From Bacteroidia bacterium (GTDB lineage: Bacteria; Bacteroidota; Bacteroidia; Bacteroidales; CAJPTX01): a stretch of 64,000 nucleotides of DNA. The notes below the pieces were generated by a model that saw only the letters and a list, made by a program, of their open reading frames with translations, had not been told where the DNA came from and did not search any database. Numbering within the stretch: the stretch's first letter is position 1; every line of letters begins with the position of its first letter. The stretch covers positions 1 through 64,000 of the forward strand of contig CAJPTC010000004.1 in the NCBI GenBank assembly GCA_905373475.1. Direction: 5' to 3'. Shown in pieces: positions 7,086-16,066 of the stretch. The position numbers and the translations under genes were made by a program.

Positions 7086-8246
7086 CTACTCACTTTCTTT
7101 GAGCACTACCTCAACCGAATATTCCTGTCTTGCTCTGATGTAAGTAACCTTCACTTTTGTGCCAGGATTCTTGCTCCCCAATAATCTATTTACCTGCGCA
7201 ATGCCCTTCAAAGGCTTACCGTCTATTGCAATAATAACGTCACCTTGTCGAAGTCCTGCTTCGGCGGCGGCGCTATTAGGCTTTACTTGTGCTATTACTA
7301 CTCCCTCCATCTTACCTCCAGTAAGCGTTTGTGCTAAATGAGGTCGTAACTCAGTAAGCACTACGCCCAAGACACCCCGTTCCACCTTACCGTGGTGTGC
7401 CGTTACCGTAGTAAGGAAATCGCGAACAATGTTCTCGGGGATACTGAAAGCATAGCCCGCGAATGAGCCTGTAGGAGATGCTATAGCCGTATTAATGCCC
7501 ACAAGGTCGCCCTGAAGATTAACCAGCGCCCCTCCACTATTCCCTGGGTTAACGGCAGCATCTACTTGTATAAACGATTCAATAGCAACACGCCCCGACT
7601 GTAAATTCAAAGAACGAGCCTTCGCACTCACGATACCTGCTGTTACAGTTGTTTCCAAATCAAACGGATTACCTATGGCAAGCACCCAGTTTCCAACTCT
7701 AAGACTATCAGCTACCCCAAAACGTATTGCGCGAAGAGGTGTAGTAGGTTTCACGCGAAGCAAGGCAAGATCTATTGCAGGATCTCGTGCCACAATCTCT
7801 GCGTTTAATACCTCCTGATTCGAGAGCGTAACCGAAATTCGCTTAGCCCTCTCCACCACATGGTTATTGGTGATAATAAGCCCATCTTCGGAGACAATAA
7901 CACCAGACCCCGAAGAGGATACGCGCTGCTGAATATTAGGCTGCGGACCAAAAAAGAACTCATAAATCGTTCCTTTATAGGGGCTTTCGCGCTCAATAAG
8001 CGACTGTACTCGGACGTGTACAACCGAAGGTGAGGCTTGCGCCGCAGCATCAATAAACGATTGTTCAAAATCTGTACAACGATACGGAGCTCGAACTGAG
8101 TCTGAAAATTCAGATGCAGGATGCATCAGTGCAGTTGGCGCAAGGTTAAAATATTCGGGAAAATAACGTAACCCCACCCATGCTCCTATCGCACCCGCGA
8201 TGAGCACCACCAATAACAAGAAGAGAAATCTGAAAAAACGTCGCAT
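7086..8246 (-). CDS. HtrA/Deg-family serine protease with one PDZ domain (DegS-like layout)
   Basis: 386 aa. A single N-terminal membrane segment (about 5-25) anchors it so that the protease faces the periplasm. The chymotrypsin-like triad is His129 (TNNHVV), Asp159 (AIDLAL) and Ser237 (GNSGGA). One PDZ domain follows at about 290-386. Bacteroidales HtrA/DegQ proteins usually have two PDZ domains and about 500 aa, so this one is short, with the layout of the E. coli site-1 protease DegS, although that does not prove the same function. It degrades or senses misfolded envelope proteins. The next gene downstream carries a related PDZ domain on a sigma-like module. Promoter box at 8374-8381. Confidence 0.93.
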   Translation of the reverse strand: MRRFFRFLFLLLVVLIAGAIGAWVGLRYFPEYFNLAPTALMHPASEFSDSVRAPYRCTDFEQSFIDAAAQASPSVVHVRVQSLIERESPYKGTIYEFFFGPQPNIQQRVSSSGSGVIVSEDGLIITNNHVVERAKRISVTLSNQEVLNAEIVARDPAIDLALLRVKPTTPLRAIRFGVADSLRVGNWVLAIGNPFDLETTVTAGIVSAKARSLNLQSGRVAIESFIQVDAAVNPGNSGGALVNLQGDLVGINTAIASPTGSFAGYAFSIPENIVRDFLTTVTAHHGKVERGVLGVVLTELRPHLAQTLTGGKMEGVVIAQVKPNSAAAEAGLRQGDVIIAIDGKPLKGIAQVNRLLGSKNPGTKVKVTYIRARQEYSVEVVLKESE

Positions 8247-8373
8247 GGCTAACTAACGATGTTGTAATACTTTTTCCCTCTGCTTTTTACAACAGAGTTC
8301 TAGAAATTCGATGATTCAATTTGCACGATGCGATATTCCTTTTTGTTGATGTGTATATCTAACCACGCAGGTG

Positions 8374-8381
8374 CAAATTTA
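8374..8381 (-). promoter_or_regulatory. -7 box for htrA and the chimera
   Basis: Minus-strand TAAATTTG fits TAnnTTTG. It lies just after the MATE stop codon and gives a 5' UTR of about 120 nt. No clear -33 TTTG. Confidence 0.45.
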
Positions 8382-8397
8382 TTGTACAGAGAACACT

Positions 8398-9732
8398 CTA
8401 AACGCGTCTTCTGTTTATAGCTAACAACACAACCGTAAGAACAGTACCCTTCAAAATACTAGAGACCGTGATGCCCCACCAAATGCCTTCTAGAGCAATA
8501 CTCCCCCACCACAATGCGAGTGGTATACGCAATAAGTTGAACGTTGTACCTACAACTGCAGGGGCGGTTGTGCGACCGATCCCATTAAACACCCCCGAAT
8601 TCGTAATTTCCAGAATCATAAAAATCTGAGAGACTCCTATGATGAAAAGGTAGCGCCCTCCTAAAAACATCGCCTCTTTCTCAGGGATGAAAAAGCCCAT
8701 AATCTCTTCCCCCCATAGCATAAAAAGCAGCGTGCTCACAACTCCCAACGATAGCATATGGGCAAGCGTGAGACAATACCCTTTTTTAATACGTGCTATA
8801 TTTTGTGCTCCCCAATTCTGCCCAACAAAACTCGCCAATGCCGTGGAGAAACCACCAGCTGTCATCCACGATATAGCCTCTATTTGTGCACCAACCGACT
8901 GAACTGCTACCCCTATATCGCCCCACTGTGCTACAAGGCGAGCGATTACCAACGATATGCCCGCAAAAAGACCGTTGAGAAGTGTAACAGGGACTCCAAG
9001 ACGAAGAATCCGTTTTGCAAAGGAAAAGGAGAAACGAAAACGCTTAAAAAGCACAGGGAATAGAGCATCTTTCCGCAGATTGAGTAAACAAAACACCACT
9101 GTTACACACAGTTGAGAAAATGAGGTTGCTAAGGCAGCTCCAGCTACCTCCATTCGCGGGAAGAAAAAGTAGCCCTCTATCAGAAGAGGGTCAAGAAGCA
9201 TGTTAAGGAGTAAACCTATACCATTAGCCCAAAAGGCAAGCTTAGAACGCCCCTTCCCGTTATACAGACCAAAAAAGGTTGCATTCAGAAATACGAACGG
9301 ACTACCAAAGGAGACAATTGCGAGGTAATCGTTAGCGTAGTAACTTGCTACAGGCGAGGTGAATGAGAAAAAACTGACAAGTGGAACGCGGAAAAAGAAA
9401 AGGAAAAGCCCAAAAAGGAGACCAAAAAAAGCCGACAAAACGATTGCGTGCTGTGCATATCGATCGGCACGAAGGTAAGTACGAGCTCCTATACTCTGCG
9501 AAATGGTGATCTCCGCCCCTACCTTCGTTAATAGGCTAAAAGAGACGCCCAACCACGCAAACAAGCCCATTGCCCCGACAGCGGCAGCAGCAATTCCACT
9601 CAAATGACCAATCCAATAAAAATCGGCCATATTATACGCCATCTGTATGAAGGCAGTCCCCATGATAGGGAGCGCCAAACTCATAATCTGAGGCGTTATC
9701 GCACCGCGGGTAAAATCTGATGCCCGAGCCAT
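8398..9732 (-). CDS. MATE-family multidrug/sodium antiporter
   Basis: 444 aa with about 12 hydrophobic segments in two related halves, as in the NorM/DinF branch of MATE exporters. The N-terminal half contains a conserved MADFYWIGHL segment and the C-terminal half opens with FAKRILRLGVPVTL. Inner-membrane exporter of cationic drugs or metabolites using Na+ or H+; the substrate is not readable from sequence. The start lies 7 nt after the stop of the AAA+-like gene, so it is likely the last gene of that transcript. Confidence 0.9.
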   Translation of the reverse strand: MARASDFTRGAITPQIMSLALPIMGTAFIQMAYNMADFYWIGHLSGIAAAAVGAMGLFAWLGVSFSLLTKVGAEITISQSIGARTYLRADRYAQHAIVLSAFFGLLFGLFLFFFRVPLVSFFSFTSPVASYYANDYLAIVSFGSPFVFLNATFFGLYNGKGRSKLAFWANGIGLLLNMLLDPLLIEGYFFFPRMEVAGAALATSFSQLCVTVVFCLLNLRKDALFPVLFKRFRFSFSFAKRILRLGVPVTLLNGLFAGISLVIARLVAQWGDIGVAVQSVGAQIEAISWMTAGGFSTALASFVGQNWGAQNIARIKKGYCLTLAHMLSLGVVSTLLFMLWGEEIMGFFIPEKEAMFLGGRYLFIIGVSQIFMILEITNSGVFNGIGRTTAPAVVGTTFNLLRIPLALWWGSIALEGIWWGITVSSILKGTVLTVVLLAINRRRV

Positions 9733-9739
9733 TATTTGT

Positions 9740-11407
9740 CTAAAGGTGTAACAACAAATGAAACGCCTTTAGCAAATCTTCTGGTATAATTTCCGAATTC
9801 AACAATGCACCACTATGTGCAAAGCCTTCCTTAATGCGAAAAGACATATTACGTAGAGACTCAGCAAACAATTGGTAAACAAACTGATCTGCATAAACCC
9901 CTTTATCAAAAAAAGGCTTCGCCTTTTCATACAAATCTCGCAAAAACGGATAAGCTTCGCCACTCACATCTATTTCAGACATTACTGCAAGTTGCCGAAA
10001 ATGGTGCTGAAGATGCGTAGCTGTGTACGACTTAAAACGCACAACAAACACTTGCGTAGTCTCTAGCTCGGGGAGGTAGTGCTGAACTTGGGAAAGAGAA
10101 GCAAAATCGAAGATATACATCCGACCTCGCAAATTGACTCTGACGAGGTTCAAAAAATCTTGCAAGTTCTGATCGCTTGTACTGGATTTTACCAATGGCG
10201 GGAAGTTGTAAAAATAAATACATCCCTGCGCGTAATGGTGCAAAAGTTGACTCAGATCGCCCAAAGGATAATTTAGTCGCTTCTGTACATCCCACTCATA
10301 GTAACCCTGTTGGAAAGGCCAAGCAGGGATTTGGGCAAACTGATGGCGCAGAATCCGAGCCGAATCACGTTGTCCGCATCCAGGTTGACCAATAAATACA
10401 AAAAGGGAATCCAGCGGAAAGACCTGCCTAGTATTTGTTGGAATATGTTCAATCTGCTGTGCCAGCTCTTTGCGCAGTGCAGCTATATCTTCAAGTGGAG
10501 AACCTTCGTCTGCTATGAGTTCTAGATCATTCGAGTACCAATCTGCCGTGAGTGATGCTAAACTCTCATCATTTTTTATAGGAAGGAAAAGCAAACTCGC
10601 TGTGTGAACAAAATCCTCGTGTAGAAGATCGTAGCGGATTTTTATCCGTTTATCGGTAGTAGCTAAAAAAACCATCAGATCGAACGTTGCTGTCCAAAAC
10701 ATGGAAGTATCAGCTGTATTCAAGCCAATAGTCTGTGCAAAGGTCAGAACATCGAAGGGGAAATTCACATCCGACGAACCAAGATCATTGGCAAAGAGGC
10801 TCAACAACTGTAGACAATGAGGGGTATTACGGAGCTGTTCGATAAAATAGGGCAATTCAAACTGAAAGTTGCCATCTCGTAACAAGAAATAAACTTGTAG
10901 CAACGGAAGACTAGCCGTCTCAATAGCAGGAAATAACTCAAAGACAGTCAGCCAAATTCTACTCAACAGACGTATCAGTTCAATGCGAGCCAATTTACTG
11001 TTCAAAACACGTTTGTCGCGTCGCTGTGCGATATGCAATATCCGCTGTACATGATACAAGGAGGCCTGAAAGAAATCATTAGAGAATGCTTCATAGACGT
11101 CAGTTTCGCAGGGTGTACTTTGTAGTTTTTCCTTAAAGCAATGTTGCAAATTCTTCAATAGCGCAGCAAATGTTTGCTCAGGGTAATGGAAGTAGCCAGC
11201 AGCATCCTGTCGCAGCAAGTCGTTTTGCACGGCCAAGGTTATCGTCTTTTCCGCCCCGTTCTCAGTTATAGTGAGCTCTTGTCTGAGTTTTTTATAGGGT
11301 TTTTGCATCACCTCGGGCAGCACACTTTCGCGCAAAATAAGCGAAAATAGGTGCAATTCTGACGCGGGAAGAAGTGTAGAAGATGCGTTCTCAATAATTG
11401 TATTCAT
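9740..11407 (-). CDS. AAA+-like protein of the CbbX/SpoVK type with degenerate ATP site
   Basis: 555 aa; no named family is assigned. Residues 1-320 are mostly helical without a recognisable domain. Residues 333-540 follow the order of a CbxX/CbbX-SpoVK AAA+ module: a Walker A-like loop at 338-349 (FIGQPGCGQRDS) in which the essential GK[ST] has become GQR; a Walker B-like strand at 396-402 (CIYFYNF) lacking the DE pair; the second-region strand GRMYIFDF; VVRFKSYT at 455-462, matching the Rf...fpdYt motif; and a C-terminal helical lid. Probably does not hydrolyse ATP by the standard mechanism. Nine nt downstream of another unnamed gene and 7 nt upstream of MATE. The AAA+ assignment is by pattern only. 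Confidence 0.6.
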   Translation of the reverse strand: MNTIIENASSTLLPASELHLFSLILRESVLPEVMQKPYKKLRQELTITENGAEKTITLAVQNDLLRQDAAGYFHYPEQTFAALLKNLQHCFKEKLQSTPCETDVYEAFSNDFFQASLYHVQRILHIAQRRDKRVLNSKLARIELIRLLSRIWLTVFELFPAIETASLPLLQVYFLLRDGNFQFELPYFIEQLRNTPHCLQLLSLFANDLGSSDVNFPFDVLTFAQTIGLNTADTSMFWTATFDLMVFLATTDKRIKIRYDLLHEDFVHTASLLFLPIKNDESLASLTADWYSNDLELIADEGSPLEDIAALRKELAQQIEHIPTNTRQVFPLDSLFVFIGQPGCGQRDSARILRHQFAQIPAWPFQQGYYEWDVQKRLNYPLGDLSQLLHHYAQGCIYFYNFPPLVKSSTSDQNLQDFLNLVRVNLRGRMYIFDFASLSQVQHYLPELETTQVFVVRFKSYTATHLQHHFRQLAVMSEIDVSGEAYPFLRDLYEKAKPFFDKGVYADQFVYQLFAESLRNMSFRIKEGFAHSGALLNSEIIPEDLLKAFHLLLHL

Positions 11408-11415
11408 TTAGGTGT

Positions 11416-11970
11416 TTACGAACGTATCAGTTCGTCGAGTACTAAGTTTTCGTTAGCAAAAAGTCTCACTCTTGCTGGAGACTGTAGAGCAACTGCGGTG
11501 GGCAATAAACCATAAACAAACCAATCGCCTCCATTAAACGTTAACCAGCGCGATACTGCGACAAGCGAAGTAAGCAGTTGTGTAAGGTCAAGCTGCGAGG
11601 TGTTTACCACAGTGTTTGGTGTATTAAAATCTAAAGTATAACCCCAAATTTTGTGCCATACATCCTCAGAAAGTGTAGATTGAGCCCCTGCTATGAAAGA
11701 ATGGTCGGCACTATATACGCGAGCATCCTCTGCGCCACGCGACGCAAGAGTCGCATTCTCTATATGGTAAGCAAATCCGAACTTATCTACCAAATGCTGC
11801 ATCTCCTGTAGAGCAAGCCTGCGCGAATTTCCGTTGAGATGAAAAAATACACATGGCATCACTCTATAAACATACTCCTGCTCCAAATAGTAAACTTCGC
11901 CCCTATTTACGCGCGAAGTATCCGAACACAGAACAACCTTCCCTGAAGGCAAAACTCGTACGATTTTCAT
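11416..11970 (-). CDS. Hypothetical protein paired with the AAA+-like gene
   Basis: 184 aa from the start at 11970 (MKIVRVLPSG). A GTG further upstream (12001-12003) would put the start inside the terminator hairpin of the preceding gene, so it is unlikely. No family recognised. The N-terminal 45 residues are beta-rich, with basic and aromatic residues; no signal peptide or membrane segment. It precedes the degenerate AAA+ gene by 9 nt, so the two are almost certainly co-expressed and may act together. Function unknown. Confidence 0.65.
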   Translation of the reverse strand: MKIVRVLPSGKVVLCSDTSRVNRGEVYYLEQEYVYRVMPCVFFHLNGNSRRLALQEMQHLVDKFGFAYHIENATLASRGAEDARVYSADHSFIAGAQSTLSEDVWHKIWGYTLDFNTPNTVVNTSQLDLTQLLTSLVAVSRWLTFNGGDWFVYGLLPTAVALQSPARVRLFANENLVLDELIRS

Positions 11971-11983
11971 CTTCCCTAAGTGC

Positions 11984-12034
11984 AAAAAATAACCAGTTAC
12001 CACTCAGTGCAATGCACTAGAACAGTAACTGGTT
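11984..12034 (-). terminator. Terminator after the exonuclease gene
   Basis: A 10-bp perfect inverted repeat (11991-12000/12025-12034), with a nested 5-bp hairpin (12006-12010/12014-12018) inside, is followed on the minus strand by ATTTTTTG. It lies 20 nt past the exonuclease stop. Confidence 0.75.
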
Positions 12035-12053
12035 CGTGTATCAGCAACGATAC

Positions 12054-12881
12054 CTATGCTTTATGCAATTCCCTATAAATCTTCGTTACAATCTCCTTCA
12101 CTTGTGCCGAGAAATCCGCTTGCATTATCCACCCATAATACCCATCATTCTGCGCAAAGACCTCTCGCACTACTTGTCCCTTGTACTTTCCGAAATTGAA
12201 AATTACCTCTTGCTTATCGTTGTATGCCAACCTATTGGAGAAATCTAGAATACGCTGCCCATTATTGCAGTACTTCCCAAGCTCTTGTATATTCGATGGC
12301 AGATCGTCATAGATTTGCAACTGCGCCATCAGAACCTCTGCTGCAGCACGAGTATCGGCAAGCGCGGAGTGAGCATCTACCAAATCTCCATCACAGTAGT
12401 AACGATAGGCTGCTGTCAATGTCCGTGGCTCTTTCTGCGTAAAAATGAGATGTGCATCTAGAAGCGCATGATCATCAAAATCCATCTTATAGCCAGCACG
12501 CGCAAATTCTTCAAGAATCATCGGGACATCAAAGCGAGTAGAATTATAGCCCGCTAAATCCGAATCCTGAAACAAAGGCGCTAATAACGGAGCAAGCTCC
12601 GCAAAAGTGGGAGCATCCTTAACCATATCATCAGTTATGCCATGAATGCTCGTTGTGGCAGGCGGTATGTGTATCGTGGGATTAACCAACGACTCCCATT
12701 CGCGCGACGAGCCATCTTCAAAGACCTGAAGCAACGCAATCTGCACAATGCGCGATGTAACCACATCAACGCCCGTTGTTTCTAAATCAAAAAACAACAG
12801 CGGACGTCTCAACTCAAGAGCCGAAAAAGCGGCGCTAGATAAGGAACTAGACTTCCAATCGATAGTACTGGGCTTTGGCAT
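12054..12881 (-). CDS. DnaQ-like 3'-5' exonuclease (DEDDh)
   Basis: 275 aa from the ATG at 12879-12881, chosen because it avoids overlap with dnaN; an ATG at 12920 in the same frame would overlap dnaN by 23 nt. The exonuclease core has the ExoI motif FDLETTG, ExoII GYNSTRFD and the DEDDh motif HSALADTR. A C-terminal extension (NFGKYKGQVVREV...GWIMQADF) is common in the Bacteroidetes proteins of this type. It resembles the proofreading epsilon subunit of DNA polymerase III and follows dnaN directly, which fits a replication or repair role, though other DnaQ-family RNases remain possible. Confidence 0.88.
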   Translation of the reverse strand: MPKPSTIDWKSSSLSSAAFSALELRRPLLFFDLETTGVDVVTSRIVQIALLQVFEDGSSREWESLVNPTIHIPPATTSIHGITDDMVKDAPTFAELAPLLAPLFQDSDLAGYNSTRFDVPMILEEFARAGYKMDFDDHALLDAHLIFTQKEPRTLTAAYRYYCDGDLVDAHSALADTRAAAEVLMAQLQIYDDLPSNIQELGKYCNNGQRILDFSNRLAYNDKQEVIFNFGKYKGQVVREVFAQNDGYYGWIMQADFSAQVKEIVTKIYRELHKA

Positions 12882-12897
12882 CTTCTTGTCAATTGGT

Positions 12898-14070
12898 TTA
12901 CACCTCTGGTAGCGGAGCAATATCAGTGGTTGTGATTAGCTGCCAGAACTCTACATTCTCATCTATTTCAGAAGCTGGTCGCAAGATAGCAGATCCAATC
13001 CCTTCATCATCTGGGATGCAGAGATAAACATCCTGCGAACTGAAATGATCGAACGCATTTTTTAACGCACTCATCTGGAAGGCTAACTTATAGACTTTGT
13101 CTCCTTCCGAGACACAACTTATCGGTTTCTTCGCCAAGGCTACCGTTCTTGACTTTGCCAAGGAAAGCTCCATTTTTTCCCCTTGGATAATCATTTCTAT
13201 AGGCAAATCCTTAGAAAGGGCGTAAGAAGCGAAGAATTCCAGAGCAGATTTTATCTCTGAGCGCGACACAGCAACCTCATGGAGTTCCCCCTTCGGAATA
13301 GCAAAGTGGTAGTCTGGGAATTTCCCTTCGCGTAAACGAGCTATGAAAGTAAAATCTTCGGTCGCCACACTAAAGAACCGTTCTCCGAAACTAAAGCGAA
13401 CATCGCTATCACTCATCTCTCGGAGAATTCCAGTCAGAATCTCAGTAGCCTTGATAGGCAGGCAAATCGCTAGCGTTTCTTGGTTATCAATGTTGGTGCG
13501 TTTGAAATAGGCGAAATTGTTCGTATCGGTGGCTATAAATCTGATTTCATTGGGAGCAAGTTCAACAAGCACCGACTGGAAGATAGCACGCATAGCACGG
13601 TTAGCAGAGGTAACTGCTGCAAAAGCGGAATTCTCTAACCCCTGTTTCAGATAATTCTGTGAAAGAACAATGGAATGTAGCGTTTCTTCTTCCATCTCGT
13701 CCATCATTCGCGTGAGCGACTCGGTCTGCCCAAGAAGAGCAACATCATAATCCTCCACATGCACGTGAAGCATTTGTGCATTAGGTTCGTTCTCTACTGG
13801 CGTTGTCCAGAAGTTTACCTCAGAGGTCTTCTGACAGGACTTAAAAGAGCCCATCACAGATTTTAGAGAAAAAGAGAGTACCCCCTCTTCAATTATCGTG
13901 ACCCCTGGAATCTGAATCCGCATGGTCATGTCGGTGTCCGTCATGGTCACCGTAAGCACATCGCCTTCCGCACGCACTAGCGTACCTTCAGGTGTAAATG
14001 GGCGTACAGGGATCTTTTGCAAATAAGTCCAAGCGTTGGTCAACGCTTCTACAGTCGTCGTGAAATGCAT
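12898..14070 (-). CDS. dnaN: DNA polymerase III beta clamp
   Basis: 390 aa, somewhat above the usual 370. Ring-shaped dimeric processivity clamp for replication. The three-domain clamp pattern is visible: an N-terminal domain with TLVRAEGDVLTVTMTDTDM, a central domain with NRAMRAIFQSVLVEL and FIATDTNNFAYFKR, and a C-terminal domain with LREGKFPDYHFAIP. Here it is not beside dnaA, as in other Bacteroidetes. It is followed by a DnaQ-type exonuclease. Its -7 box lies over the end of purC. Confidence 0.95.
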   Translation of the reverse strand: MHFTTTVEALTNAWTYLQKIPVRPFTPEGTLVRAEGDVLTVTMTDTDMTMRIQIPGVTIIEEGVLSFSLKSVMGSFKSCQKTSEVNFWTTPVENEPNAQMLHVHVEDYDVALLGQTESLTRMMDEMEEETLHSIVLSQNYLKQGLENSAFAAVTSANRAMRAIFQSVLVELAPNEIRFIATDTNNFAYFKRTNIDNQETLAICLPIKATEILTGILREMSDSDVRFSFGERFFSVATEDFTFIARLREGKFPDYHFAIPKGELHEVAVSRSEIKSALEFFASYALSKDLPIEMIIQGEKMELSLAKSRTVALAKKPISCVSEGDKVYKLAFQMSALKNAFDHFSSQDVYLCIPDDEGIGSAILRPASEIDENVEFWQLITTTDIAPLPEV

Positions 14071-14101
14071 AGTTTGTTTCTCTAAATTGAAGGATTTGGA
14101 A

Positions 14102-14109
14102 CAAAGGTA
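14102..14109 (-). promoter_or_regulatory. -7 box of dnaN
   Basis: Minus-strand TACCTTTG fits TAnnTTTG. It lies just downstream of the purC stop, 31 nt before the dnaN ATG. Confidence 0.55.
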
Positions 14110-14112
14110 GCC

Positions 14113-15054
14113 TTATTTGAGTAATCGGTTAACACTATCGACAATACGCTGTTCTAGCCCTGCCGACGTATCGTGAACCAGTTTCTTGCCGACCAAGCGC
14201 TCATACAATTCCAAATAACGTTGCGAAATCTCATGAGCGTTTTCCTCAGAAAGTTCGGGGATCTTCTCGCCTGCTTTACCAGAAAAACCGTTATCAATTA
14301 GCCACTGACGCACAAACTCTTTAGAGAGTTGGCGCGGAGCGATTCCCTTGCTAATACTTGATGCAAAATCGGAACGTTCAAAATAACGGGACGAATCGGG
14401 TGTGTGTACTTCATCAATCAGGTAGACTTTCCCGTCTCGCAGTCCGAATTCGTATTTTGTATCCGCTAAAATTAAGCCGCGTTCCTCCGCAAGCTTTGAA
14501 CCCGCGGCAAAAAGAGCCAAAGCATATTGCTCTATCTGCTCATAATATTCCTTAGACACTATCCCCTGTCTAATAATCTCTTCGCGCGAAATATTTTCGT
14601 CGTGCCCCGCTTCAGCCTTTGTAGTAGGTGTTATAATAGGCGACGCAAATTTGTCGTACTCTTTTAGACCTTCTGGTAACTTTACGCCACAAAGTTCGCG
14701 TACACCTGCTTTATATTCGCGCCAAGCACTTCCACAGATATAGCCGCGCACAATCACCTCAACGGCGAAAGGTTTGCAATCGAGACCGACCATAACCATC
14801 GGATCTGGCATAGCGGTCATCCAGTTCGGAACAATATCTTTTGTTGCCATCAGTGCCTGATAGGCAATGCCATTTAGCACAGCACCTTTATGCTCTATTC
14901 CCCAAGGTAAAACCACATCAAAAGCAGAAATACGATCTGTTACCACCAGAGCGATCAGACCGCCCTCCAGATGATATACATCGCGCACCTTACCTTGAAA
15001 GCGCGACTGTATGCCTTTGAACTTACAATCGGTATGCAATAAAACGTTACTCAT
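14113..15054 (-). CDS. purC: Phosphoribosylaminoimidazole-succinocarboxamide synthase (SAICAR synthetase)
   Basis: 313 aa, the long form seen in Bacteroidetes. Joins aspartate to CAIR using ATP in purine synthesis. Key patterns: GKVRDVYHLE at the nucleotide site, DRISAFDVVLPWGIEHKG, EVIVRGYICGSAWREY, and DTKYEFG with a following DEVHTPDSSRYF. It overlaps the end of phoH by 8 nt, so the two are translationally coupled. Confidence 0.96.
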   Translation of the reverse strand: MSNVLLHTDCKFKGIQSRFQGKVRDVYHLEGGLIALVVTDRISAFDVVLPWGIEHKGAVLNGIAYQALMATKDIVPNWMTAMPDPMVMVGLDCKPFAVEVIVRGYICGSAWREYKAGVRELCGVKLPEGLKEYDKFASPIITPTTKAEAGHDENISREEIIRQGIVSKEYYEQIEQYALALFAAGSKLAEERGLILADTKYEFGLRDGKVYLIDEVHTPDSSRYFERSDFASSISKGIAPRQLSKEFVRQWLIDNGFSGKAGEKIPELSEENAHEISQRYLELYERLVGKKLVHDTSAGLEQRIVDSVNRLLK

Positions 15055-16066
15055 CGCTTATAGCTTGATTATCTATCTCTTGTCTGTTATCTTCCTTTTT
15101 CTCCCAGTGCTGGAAAGCCGCGACAATCTGAGAGACAAGACGGTGTCGTACAATGTCATCTACTCCCATTTCGACGACTGCAATTCCTGGGATATTGCGC
15201 ACAATATCAATACTCGTGAGAAGCCCTGACTTGCGAGGATCGGGCAAATCAATCTGCGTAAGATCACCAGTTATAATAGCTTTGGCATTTCGCCCCAAAC
15301 GAGTTAGGAACATTTTCATCTGGGGTATCGTTGCATTCTGTGCCTCATCGAGCAGAATATATGCATTATCCAAAGTACGTCCTCGCATATAGGCAAGCGG
15401 CGAGATCTGAATTGTTCCTTCGTGCAACAACGACTGAAGTGTAGCCGCAGGCATCATATCATTTAGTGCATCGTAGAGCGGCTGTAGATAGGGGTCTAGT
15501 TTATCTTTCAAGTCTCCAGGCAGAAAGCCCAAACGTTCTCCAGCTTCTACCGCGGGACGAGTAAGAATAAGACGACGTATGGTACGGGCTCGCAAAGCGC
15601 GCACTGCGAGTGCAATTGCTGTATAGGTCTTCCCAGTCCCCGCAGGACCTATTGCAAAAATGATATCGTGATTTTTCTCAGCATCCACAAGAGCACGCTG
15701 CTGCTGTGTTCGTGCACTTACTCGAACGCCGCTTGCTCCATAAACAATCACCGAATTTCCGCTTGTCTTCGTATCTGGCGCAATTGTAGGCTGATAGGGC
15801 ACTCCGCCCGCAATTATTTTCTCAAAATGATAATCGTCTATCGTTTGATTGCGCATGTAGAAATGCTCCAAAGCAAATACTACTTGCTCAAGCTCGTTAA
15901 TTCGTACAGATGCGCCATCTACCCAAAATTGATTTCCGCGGGCGACTATTCGCAAATCTGGAAAACGTTTCTGTAGTTGATCAAAGCGCTGGTTATTGAT
16001 TCCTAAAATATCGAGCAATGCGATATTCTCAAGCGAAAGAATGCGATGTTCAATACTATTACGCAT
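15047..16066 (-). CDS. phoH: PhoH-like P-loop ATPase
   Basis: 339 aa from the ATG at 16064-16066, which overlaps the upstream gene by 8 nt; an earlier in-frame ATG at 16117 would overlap by 59 nt and is less likely. Walker A is GPAGTGKT, Walker B is ILLDEAQN, and the family motif TRPAVEAGERLGFLPGD is present. PhoH proteins are cytoplasmic ATPases linked to RNA metabolism and stress; the exact role is unsettled. Between a small membrane protein and purC. Confidence 0.92.
   Translation of the reverse strand: MRNSIEHRILSLENIALLDILGINNQRFDQLQKRFPDLRIVARGNQFWVDGASVRINELEQVVFALEHFYMRNQTIDDYHFEKIIAGGVPYQPTIAPDTKTSGNSVIVYGASGVRVSARTQQQRALVDAEKNHDIIFAIGPAGTGKTYTAIALAVRALRARTIRRLILTRPAVEAGERLGFLPGDLKDKLDPYLQPLYDALNDMMPAATLQSLLHEGTIQISPLAYMRGRTLDNAYILLDEAQNATIPQMKMFLTRLGRNAKAIITGDLTQIDLPDPRKSGLLTSIDIVRNIPGIAVVEMGVDDIVRHRLVSQIVAAFQHWEKKEDNRQEIDNQAISDE

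Noticed and set aside
11971..12003. GTG start for the 184-aa hypothetical protein
   Set aside because: Lies inside the terminator hairpin of the preceding gene; the ATG at 11970 fits better.
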